Shown here one piece after another: positions 32,472 through 40,736 of a DNA stretch of 64,000 nt (the first letter of the stretch is position 1; every line of letters begins with the position of its first letter). The stretch is from Candidatus Woesearchaeota archaeon CG10_big_fil_rev_8_21_14_0_10_44_13 (GTDB lineage: Archaea > Nanobdellota > Nanobdellia > Woesearchaeales > UBA12501). The DNA is taken from positions 1 to 64,000 of the forward strand of contig PCXZ01000016.1 of assembly GCA_002762985.1 (NCBI GenBank), read 5' to 3'. A model generated the notes under the pieces. It worked only from the letters and a program-made list of their open reading frames with translations, was not told the DNA's origin and did no database searches. Position numbers and translations under genes: made by a program.

Positions 32472-33185
32472 ATGGCAAAAAAAGGGCTAACATCGATCTT
32501 TGCAGCATTCCTTCTTATAGCTTCACTCATCTCGATATCTGCACTGTCCGGCTGCAAGGAAAAGACGGCCTATGAGAAGACACTGGAAGGCATAGAAGAG
32601 ATAGACAATGCCCATGGGATGGATATAGATGATTATAAGTACGGGATGGATTACCTGTGGGAGAATCCAAGGTTCCCAAAACCGACAAATGCAGAAGACA
32701 TCCCTGCGATAGTGGACGAATTTTCAGAACTGAAGAAAGAAGCCCTGGAGGATGAGGCATCTGGTCTGCTTATCAATGGAAGGATAAGGCTTCTCGAGTC
32801 TGAGAAATTCTACAAGCTTGCTAAAAAATACCCGAGCAAAGGCTATGTAGAGGACGGCTTCAGCTGCGGCGAGGTCGATGAAGTGCTCGAGACTGCAAAG
32901 AACCTGAACACATCTGTCATGCACGGGAGGATAGCGATAGAGAATCTTGATATTCTCCAGAAAAAATACCCTAAAGAGGCAGATGTTGTGGACGTATCCC
33001 CTTTCTGGCTGAAATCAGTCAACAAGACTTTTGACAATCTTGCAGAGGTCTCATTGAAGAATGTGAATGTGATAAGCCATTTCTGCCTCAATGAGACGAC
33101 ACCTGATGATAATGAGCTAGAGCAGGAATTTGGCAAGGCAAATGATCTGATGAAAGAAGCGCAGCCAGAGATAAGCAGGACATAA
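32472..33185 (+). CDS. putative lipoprotein
   Basis: Signal and lipobox LISISALSGCKE. Confidence 0.7.
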   Translation: MAKKGLTSIFAAFLLIASLISISALSGCKEKTAYEKTLEGIEEIDNAHGMDIDDYKYGMDYLWENPRFPKPTNAEDIPAIVDEFSELKKEALEDEASGLLINGRIRLLESEKFYKLAKKYPSKGYVEDGFSCGEVDEVLETAKNLNTSVMHGRIAIENLDILQKKYPKEADVVDVSPFWLKSVNKTFDNLAEVSLKNVNVISHFCLNETTPDDNELEQEFGKANDLMKEAQPEISRT

Positions 33186-33195
33186 TCTTTCTTTA

Positions 33196-33268
33196 GGCCA
33201 TAATAAAAACCTGCAGGCCATAATAACGGGCCATAATAAAAAACCTAAAAAACCTTTGGGCCATAAAA
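33196..33268. repeat. four short GGCCATAATAA(AAACC) repeats between convergent genes
   Basis: GGCCATAATAAAAACC, GGCCATAATAACG, GGCCATAATAAAAAACC, GGCCATAAAAAAC. Confidence 0.8.
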
Positions 33269-33314
33269 AACTTAAGATAAAAATAAACCTAAGAGAATAA
33301 AATCTTTTAAATGC

Positions 33315-34103
33315 TCACTCTTTCTTTGCAGCTTCTTTCTTAGGCGCTTCAGCGGCTTTTCCTGCTTCAGGCTTCTTCTCTCCGCCAGCAGCAGCTCCTG
33401 CTCCGGCAGCTTCAGTAGGCATGAGCTCCTTGATCATCTTCTCCGGGATCTTTGCCTCTCTCAATTTCGACCTGATTGCGCTTGGCTCCTTGCCAGTCAT
33501 GGAGTTTATGATCTCCTTTGCTTTTGCTTCGAACTCTGCTCTCCTTGCCTTCATCTCTTCCTCGAGCTTCTTCCTCTCTTCCTCGAGAGCCTTCAATTCC
33601 TCTGCTGTGAGCTCGGTCTTTCCTGCCTGTATCTTATCTTTGAACATCCCTTTGTTTATATCAGCGATAGTCTCCCTCGCCTGCTTGCCTTCGACAAGGA
33701 CGCCCATGGAATCGCATGTGCCTATTATCTCCTTGACTCTTGAGAAATTATCCTTGCCCAGCAAGGAATCCTGCTTCATCTTCGATATCTTGATTATCTG
33801 TTCGATCTTCAGGTCCGCAATCTTATCCATCAATGGGTTGCCTGATCCTTTCTCCACTCCTGCCTCTTTCTTTATCAGTGCTGATGCAGGCGGAGTGCCC
33901 ACAGTGACCTCGAATTTCTTTGTTTCAGAATCTATTATTACCTTGACAGGAACCTGCATTCCCTTGAATTCGGCTGTTTTCTTGTTTATCTCTGCGACTA
34001 CCTGGCCTATATTCACTCCCATCGGGCCTAAGGCTGGCCCTAATGGCGGGGCTGCAGTCGCCTTGCCGCCTTCAACCAATGCTTCTACGGTCTGTTTAGC
34101 CAT
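33315..34103 (-). CDS. rpl11: ribosomal protein L11 (uL11) with ~100-aa C-terminal extension
   Basis: KATAAPPLGPALGPMGVNIGQVVAEIN; extra coiled-coil plus Ala/Lys-rich tail after residue ~155. Confidence 0.95.
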   Translation of the reverse strand: MAKQTVEALVEGGKATAAPPLGPALGPMGVNIGQVVAEINKKTAEFKGMQVPVKVIIDSETKKFEVTVGTPPASALIKKEAGVEKGSGNPLMDKIADLKIEQIIKISKMKQDSLLGKDNFSRVKEIIGTCDSMGVLVEGKQARETIADINKGMFKDKIQAGKTELTAEELKALEEERKKLEEEMKARRAEFEAKAKEIINSMTGKEPSAIRSKLREAKIPEKMIKELMPTEAAGAGAAAGGEKKPEAGKAAEAPKKEAAKKE

Positions 34104-34140
34104 ATTTTATGTTGGATTTGGAGGGTGTTTATAAAGATTT

Positions 34141-34149
34141 CTCTGTCTG
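34141..34149. repeat. left target-site duplication CTCTGTCTG
   Basis: Identical to 34406-34414, directly flanking the TIR element. Confidence 0.85.
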
Positions 34150-34405
34150 GGTGCAGTCAAGTAGTGTGTGCCTTAAGGCCAATGCCACCTAGCGGAGTCC
34201 ACAATGATACCTCTATCTGCATATAAATCTGATGCCCGTTGAGATAAACATCGACCCGGAGCTTGGTATTGGCCTTAGTCAAAAGCCGCTACTGCGCTCC
34301 GTGCCAATGTTTAAATCGCTTCTTCGTCAGATTTATTTGTACCTGCTTCTTTAACCTTAAACTCCGCTAGGCAGTAGCGGCTTTGACACTTAACTTGACT
34401 GCACC
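34150..34405. mobile_element. MITE-like/structured 256-bp element (family B, copy 1)
   Basis: 13-bp perfect TIRs GGTGCAGTCAAGT/ACTTGACTGCACC, 9-bp TSD, internal complementary pairs AAAGCCGCTACTGC/GCAGTAGCGGCTTT and others. Confidence 0.85.
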
Positions 34406-34469
34406 CTCTGTCTGGCAAGGTTCGGGCATAAATTAATATATCCTGGGGTTTACCTGTCCAGAGCAAAGG

Positions 34470-36449
34470 GTGGTTTCCATAAAGCAGTATATATCAGGCA
34501 TATATGGCAAAATGATGGAATATGGCTTAATGGCCCTTATATTAATCCCTCCCCTGATATTCCTAAAGACCTTACACCCTGAACTGATAAAGAGCGTGTG
34601 CATAGAAGTTATAGTGGCAGGTTTGTTTCTTGTCTGGCTGTGCATGAGCATCGAAAGGAGATACTTATCATATCCCTCAAATCCCTTAAATCTCTCAAAT
34701 CCCCCAAATCCTCCAATAAGGAAAACGCCTATGGATATCCCCCTGCTTTTGTTCCTTCTTGCTGCAGCCCTCTCAACAGTCTTTTCACGCTATCCCAAGC
34801 TGTCTTTGATAAGCCTGCTCCAGCTTTCCAGCTACATCCTCATTTTTTTCCTTGTTGTGAATTTTGCCGATGATAAAAAGAAGAGGGATAACATGCTCAA
34901 AGCCATGATGATACTCGCTTTCATAACGTGCATATACTCCTTCATGATCTATGCAGGATTCGACTGGACTGTTACATGGAGGGAAAACAGGCTTGCATCT
35001 ACATTTGCCAATTCAAATTTCTTTGCAGCATTCCTGATAATGGCCCTTCCTGTCGCATTCCATCTGTATTTCAGGAAGCAGAAGACTGTGCGTTCATCGA
35101 TATATCTCATATACCTCCTGATCATAGCCTTGATATTGAACAATCTGCTCTGCACTTTTTCAAGGAGCGCATGGATAGGATGCATCATCTCATTATTTTT
35201 TATCGCTGTTGCAGACCACAGGCACATCTGGACGCAGAGATCAAAACTTGCCATGATGATCATACTGCTCGCTTCTTTTTCAGCGCTTGTCTTTGCAAAA
35301 AATGTGAATCTTTGTCCTTTGTATCCCTCGTCTTCAGGCGCAACGAGCGAGGCAATAATGGCCAAAGCGGAGCAGTCTTTTACATACGGGAATGATTCCA
35401 GCTACAGATATTATACCCCAACTATGAAAGATTTTGAATACTATCAGATAAAGGACCTTGCAGGAGAGATGGGATTGAATGAGTCTGTCCCTTACCTCAG
35501 CATACATCTCGATCCCGCGAGAAAGCTGCATTATATCACTGCCCTAGACATCTTCTCTGATAATCTTGTAAGCGGCACAGGGATAGGCACTTATGGATTC
35601 ATGCTGCCGGATTATGTGCCCTCTAAGACTCCCCTTAACATATATTATTCCCCTGAAACGGTCCACACGCATAATGAATTCCTGCAGATAATGGCTGAGA
35701 TGGGGCTTCCTGGCCTGATAACCTTCTTATGGGTCATGCTTGTCTTCTTCTATGCATCATTTAGCATGATGATAAGCCTTGGGAAAAAAGCAGGAAAAAA
35801 AGAAAATGGATACAGTGAAAAGAGAAGCCTGATCATAGCCCTTGTTGCAGGCATAATAGCCTTATTGATCCAGAATATTTTCACAGTAAGCATGAGATAT
35901 CCTTCTGTCACGATCTTTTTCTGGGTGTTCTTGGGGATGGTCTTCGCTTCAGAAGATTCCGCAAGGGAAAGAGCGAAGAAACTTAAGAATAAACCTGATC
36001 AAAAAAAGTGGCTGAGAGTTCTGCTTGTCTCAGCAATAATATTAGGTCTTGCTTTCTTTGTCTATGCGGGCTCAAGGGTGCTGCTCTCTGACTTATACAC
36101 TTCATATCCTGTTAATGAGTATGGGCTGCGGAAAGCGATAGCGCTCAATCCTTACAATATGGATCCCTACCTATCGCTTGCAGTCAAGGCCAAGCAGGAC
36201 GGAAGGCCCGATATCGTGATAGAGTCCATGAAAATGCTTAACAGGACTTTCCCCGATTATTTTGCAGTCAATTACGTCCTGGGCCTCACTTATTGTCAGA
36301 CAGGAGATTATGTGAATGCGATAAGTGAATTGAACAAGGTCAAGAACAAGAGACTAGTTGAGAAATGGCTGATTTTTGCAGCTTACAGGAAACAGAATAA
36401 CATCCCCCCCGAGCAGGCCATAAACGCCACCATATACATTAATGGCTAG
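34470..36449 (+). CDS. O-antigen ligase/Wzy-like polymerase with C-terminal TPR-like region
   Basis: Multi-TM; Wzy_C signature ETVHTHNEFLQIMAEMGLPGLITFL. Confidence 0.85.
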   Translation: MVSIKQYISGIYGKMMEYGLMALILIPPLIFLKTLHPELIKSVCIEVIVAGLFLVWLCMSIERRYLSYPSNPLNLSNPPNPPIRKTPMDIPLLLFLLAAALSTVFSRYPKLSLISLLQLSSYILIFFLVVNFADDKKKRDNMLKAMMILAFITCIYSFMIYAGFDWTVTWRENRLASTFANSNFFAAFLIMALPVAFHLYFRKQKTVRSSIYLIYLLIIALILNNLLCTFSRSAWIGCIISLFFIAVADHRHIWTQRSKLAMMIILLASFSALVFAKNVNLCPLYPSSSGATSEAIMAKAEQSFTYGNDSSYRYYTPTMKDFEYYQIKDLAGEMGLNESVPYLSIHLDPARKLHYITALDIFSDNLVSGTGIGTYGFMLPDYVPSKTPLNIYYSPETVHTHNEFLQIMAEMGLPGLITFLWVMLVFFYASFSMMISLGKKAGKKENGYSEKRSLIIALVAGIIALLIQNIFTVSMRYPSVTIFFWVFLGMVFASEDSARERAKKLKNKPDQKKWLRVLLVSAIILGLAFFVYAGSRVLLSDLYTSYPVNEYGLRKAIALNPYNMDPYLSLAVKAKQDGRPDIVIESMKMLNRTFPDYFAVNYVLGLTYCQTGDYVNAISELNKVKNKRLVEKWLIFAAYRKQNNIPPEQAINATIYING

Positions 36450-36541
36450 CTGCACATATAACTGGCTGGCATTTTAGCCGGTTTAAAGCATAAATTTTAT
36501 ATATGGCAATTTTTCTTCAACTCCTGCCAGGCAATATATAT

Positions 36542-36671
36542 GCGAGGGTAGCAAAGCCTGGTCAAATGCGCAGGACTCAGAAGTGCGAAACTTAAGACCG
36601 GCTTAAAGGTCTAAGCCACTAGGACATCCTGTCTCTTAGTGAGTTCGAGGGTTCGAATCCCTTCCCTCGCA
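36542..36671 (+). tRNA. tRNA-Leu(CAG) with ~44-nt intron (approx. 36582-36625)
   Basis: Acceptor GCGAGGG/CCCTCGC, anticodon stem CAGGA/TCCTG, long variable arm, intron hairpin GGCTTA..TAAGCC. Confidence 0.92.
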
Positions 36672-36829
36672 TTTCTGTCCCAGAAATGGGCAAAGATGGG
36701 AGCTGGGACAACATTCACTTCGTGAAGTTGTCCGAACTTCTCATCTTAATTCATATTCTTTTTTACATCCACGAAAATTAGCGTTTTCTAAGAAATATTT
36801 ATAAACACTCCAGAAAACCGAAACCTCAT

Positions 36830-36928
36830 GCCTCCGTAGCATAGCGGTGGTGCACGTCCTTGGTATGATCGGAAGAAAAATCGATTGCAATGAGGACGAG
36901 GTCGTGGGTTCAAATCCCGCCGGAGGCT
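36830..36928 (+). tRNA. tRNA-Thr(GGT) with ~27-nt intron (approx. 36866-36892)
   Basis: Acceptor GCCTCCG/CGGAGGC, anticodon stem CGTCC/GGACG, BHB-like UUGG/GCAA with inner helix GAUCG/CGAUU. Confidence 0.9.
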
Positions 36929-36963
36929 TTTTTGATATTTTGATTTGAATGTGTTTTTCTAAC

Positions 36964-37312
36964 AATTTGTGCACCATACCCTACAATCCGTTCGCCATAA
37001 CCGCACAACATATTGATATGGCTCACTGAGGCACAACCTTAACTTGCTCAACTGACCTCTCACGACTGCTCTCTTGCCCAGCTCGGTGTAGGAGGGGGTA
37101 GGGGGGAAGTGGTACCCGCACAGTGTTCTTGGCCATTGACACCGCCATCAAGGAGGGTATCCTCACTTCGTTCGGAACCCTCCGAATAAAATGTAGGTCG
37201 TGGGGCTTTACGAAGTAAACGCCCCACTTAGCATTGCCCTCGAGATGGGCGTAACCATCTCTGGTCCGGAACGTAGTTCCCCCACTAATATTTTTGAAAT
37301 AACTTATCAATA
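36964..37312 (-). repeat. copy A2 of structured repeat family A
   Basis: GCACCAT..CCGTTCGCC..GCACAAC..GATATGGCTCA..GCCCAGC..GTAGGAGGGG..CCATTGACACCG..GCGTAACCAT..GGAAcgtaGTTCC. Confidence 0.75.
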
Positions 37313-37367
37313 AAAACATTTCATCAAAAACTATATAAACACCTAACCAAAATTACGCTTTAAGGGG

Positions 37368-38018
37368 GTGCAATATATGAAAAAGATAATCGCTATATTT
37401 ATGCTGGTTCTTTTGCTGGCTCTGGCAGGCTGCAAGGGGAAAGAAGTTGAAAAACAGGATGCCACAGCAACAGGCACAGGCGCTGCTCCATCCGCAGCAA
37501 GATCAGATGACACAAGTCCTGCAAAGGTCGGCAATGTGCCGCTGGAAAAGATGGGAAGCCTTTCCTCGATAACATGCGGTGACGGGGTCTGCAATAACAG
37601 GGAATATCTTTCCTCGACAAAGATGCTCGAATGCAGGTCATTGCTCGATTCATGCGCCATTGATGTGGATGGCCAGAAGATAGGCACAGAGAACTATTAC
37701 ATCTGCAGGAAGGATTGCTCAGCACAGTGCAGCCTTGATGTTGATATCGACGTATGCCTGAAATCAGAAGGAGTTTACGAGATAACGACAAACGACAATA
37801 AAGGCAACCTATACAATTATCTCCTGCTATACAGGGGCAAATTCCCTTTCCTGAAATACGGCCAGAAGGGAAAATGGACGCTTGACCTCAGCAGCATAGC
37901 CTCGGTCATAGGCGAGATGCAGAGCATCTCGATAACCCCTGGCATGATGAACAGCGACGGGACAGTGACAGACTGCCCGAATGATGAGAAGGTCTTCACG
38001 AGCGTAGAGAGCTGCTGA
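37368..38018 (+). CDS. putative lipoprotein
   Basis: MKKIIAIFMLVLLLALAGCKG lipobox. Confidence 0.8.
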   Translation: MQYMKKIIAIFMLVLLLALAGCKGKEVEKQDATATGTGAAPSAARSDDTSPAKVGNVPLEKMGSLSSITCGDGVCNNREYLSSTKMLECRSLLDSCAIDVDGQKIGTENYYICRKDCSAQCSLDVDIDVCLKSEGVYEITTNDNKGNLYNYLLLYRGKFPFLKYGQKGKWTLDLSSIASVIGEMQSISITPGMMNSDGTVTDCPNDEKVFTSVESC

Positions 38019-38102
38019 AAGAAATTATCATAGCGGATATTATAGATGAGATATACATAATAAAAATGAGCCCAGGCAGGACCTGGGCAAAAAACCCAAC
38101 AA

Positions 38103-38621
38103 ATGAGAAAACTTACCCCGACAATACTGTTTTTTGCATTTTTTTCCTGCTTTGCGTATGCGCAGGAGGGCAACATAAGCGTGAGCGTCGAGAGGATAGA
38201 GAGCCATTCCTCCATCGTAAGCATAATCATAATGGCTGCGCTCATGCTTGCGCTTCTTGCGATCTTTTTCTTCCTCTTGAGGTATCTCCTTCTGGAGAAG
38301 AAGAAGAAAAGGGCGCTCAGGGAAAAAGTCAAAGTGATGGACAAGGACGAGGCCGATTATTACAAGGAGAACAGGGAGGACATAGAGAAGGAAGAGAAGA
38401 CATTCTCAGTAGACGAGGACGTCGACAAATACCTGAAAGAGGACGAAAGGGCTGTCGTCAATATACTAAGGCAGAGAGGGGGCATATGCTCGCAGTCTAC
38501 GCTCAGGATCGCCGGGAACTTCTCTAAGGCCACATTGAGCAGGCTTCTTGTCGAATTGGAGCAGAGGAACATCATAAAGAAGGAGAAAAGAGGGAAGAAG
38601 AATCTTGTGATATTGAGGTAA
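38103..38621 (+). CDS. membrane-anchored winged-helix transcriptional regulator
   Basis: N-terminal signal/TM plus second TM; C-terminal MarR-like wHTH ERAVVNILRQRGGICSQSTLRIAGNFSKATLSRLLVELEQRNIIKKEKRGKKNLVIL. Confidence 0.8.
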   Translation: MRKLTPTILFFAFFSCFAYAQEGNISVSVERIESHSSIVSIIIMAALMLALLAIFFFLLRYLLLEKKKKRALREKVKVMDKDEADYYKENREDIEKEEKTFSVDEDVDKYLKEDERAVVNILRQRGGICSQSTLRIAGNFSKATLSRLLVELEQRNIIKKEKRGKKNLVILR

Positions 38622-38780
38622 CTGAGCGAGGTCACTGAGGTCAAAAGCCAATATTTGGTCCATCTTGGCCTATCCCTTGTTTCATCAGTGCTTTCTTTTT
38701 GTTACCACTTCACTATACTCAATAAATAGAAAAGTTTATATATCTGGCGCGTTTCTTTTAAGGTATATCGGGGGTAAACA

Positions 38781-40262
38781 ATGCCTGGAGATAAACCTGG
38801 AGATAAAGATAATCCTAAAGGAATGCCAATCACTGAAGAAAGCCTGAACTTCTTATCCGAACTTATTGCAATCGTGGGAGGGGACATGCTGGATTCTATA
38901 TATGTGCCAAGGGATAAGGTCAATGTCTACGAACTGTTTGAAAACCCCGAAGCGATACCGCCTCACGTAACCGAAGATAATCTTAACGCTCTTGCTGTTT
39001 TTGCCGTCAATAACGCGATAATAAAGTGGAGAGGGGATGAAAACCTTGATGGGCTTGTTGACAAGATCGTCAACAGCATGACTGGCGTAAAAAATGAGAG
39101 GATGACAAGGGAAGATGCAGTGAAACTGGCAAAAAAAGTAGATGAGATGAAAAGATCCCCTGAAAAATATTTCTCAGCGCATTTCAAACCCGAAGATCTT
39201 GAGGACGGACTTAAGAAAGCTTACAATGATATGTTCAGGGAGATGGGTTCAACTGATGGTTTCGTGCACCAATTGCCTGTTCAGCTCATGCTTAAGGTCG
39301 AAGTGGCAAATAACCTTTTTTCATATTTCAAGAGAATCCCCAAGGATGATGTTAAAGATATCATAAGGAAGAGCCCAGGACTTGTCAAACTCCTCGAAAA
39401 ACATGATGGTTATGTCAGGCTTAAGACAATGCAGGCAAAAGAGGGTGCTGACGGATCAGCATATGAAGGCGGGCCAAAGCAGAATCCGCAGGATACCATC
39501 AATCCTTCAAGCGTCATCATCCCAAAACAGTCCCTGAAATACAGATCATTCAAAAACGAGACATTCTGGTCAGACTGGTGGGATCTTGGCTATATAAGGA
39601 AAGCCATAACAATGGAGAAAAAAACCGGGAAAAAATACAGGAAAGACATGCTCAAGAACAAGCTGAGAGAAGATAATGGTAAAAAACCCAAAAAAGTCAT
39701 GGACTACAGGCTGACTACATGCATGAAAGAGGATTATAACCTGACTCCGAAAGATCCGAAAAAAGGCGGCCTTTTCGAGCTCCTCGGATACAATACGCTC
39801 AAGGAAGCAGTTGAATCAGGAAGGTACAACAGGGAAGAGCTCCAATATTATAATGGCGTTTTAGAGACAATGAAGAAGAGATTGTTCAGGGAGGCTTTTG
39901 TAGCATGGAGCAGACAGGATCTGATTGAGTACGCTATCATCGGTCTGGTAGGATTGCTTATTGGGGTTGGTATCGGCCACAAATATCCTCCAAAACCTAA
40001 ACCATGTCCTCCCTGTCCTCCCCAAATCACATGTCCTCAAACAGCCGAAGCGCCAAGCCAACCTGTAAGCCCGCCTGTACAGCTTGAGCCTGAATATACT
40101 GAAAAAGGCTGCCAGGATAACTGCTCAGATTATTTCAAATGCGAACCTAAGGTAGAGTATAGGGATGTCATAAGATGGAGAGACAATCCTAGCTGCGAAG
40201 GCAGGAAAATCCCTAACACCCAGACATGTCCGGGAGAAGGCAGGAGAATAGCCCCAAGATAG
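38781..40262 (+). CDS. membrane protein with large N-terminal soluble domain, single TM and Pro/Cys-rich tail
   Basis: TM YAIIGLVGLLIGVGIG followed by KYPPKPKPCPPCPPQITCPQ..; no family recognised. Confidence 0.75.
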   Translation: MPGDKPGDKDNPKGMPITEESLNFLSELIAIVGGDMLDSIYVPRDKVNVYELFENPEAIPPHVTEDNLNALAVFAVNNAIIKWRGDENLDGLVDKIVNSMTGVKNERMTREDAVKLAKKVDEMKRSPEKYFSAHFKPEDLEDGLKKAYNDMFREMGSTDGFVHQLPVQLMLKVEVANNLFSYFKRIPKDDVKDIIRKSPGLVKLLEKHDGYVRLKTMQAKEGADGSAYEGGPKQNPQDTINPSSVIIPKQSLKYRSFKNETFWSDWWDLGYIRKAITMEKKTGKKYRKDMLKNKLREDNGKKPKKVMDYRLTTCMKEDYNLTPKDPKKGGLFELLGYNTLKEAVESGRYNREELQYYNGVLETMKKRLFREAFVAWSRQDLIEYAIIGLVGLLIGVGIGHKYPPKPKPCPPCPPQITCPQTAEAPSQPVSPPVQLEPEYTEKGCQDNCSDYFKCEPKVEYRDVIRWRDNPSCEGRKIPNTQTCPGEGRRIAPR

Positions 40263-40736
40263 GCCTTAATGCTCATAAACAAAATCAGAAGGCAATGGAA
40301 CTTTCTGGAACAAAAAGACGTGATTCTCAGCCTTATTTTCAGGCTATTGCATATGGTTTCATAGGTAATATATTTTTATTTGCCTCAATTTCCATGATCA
40401 AACCATAATCAAAAAGAGGGAATAGATATGGTGGATAAGAAATAAGTATATGGTGGATAGGATGGTATGGATATAAATCATATAAACACCCTAAAATCCA
40501 TAAAACCCCTTTATAGCAAGGGATTTGGTATTTAAGAGGGTATTTGAGAGGATAAAAATTTTTACCACTGGGGTATACTAAAAAACAAAAGATTTATATA
40601 GGTGGTATAATTTACCTACAAAATACTAAGTCTTGTATTATAAAAGGGGGATAGCAGGCAGAGGCCTGTGAAGGTTCAGAGGTATGATCATAAAGTGATC
40701 ATAAAGATAAAAAACTATTCCGGAAGGTACAAAAAA

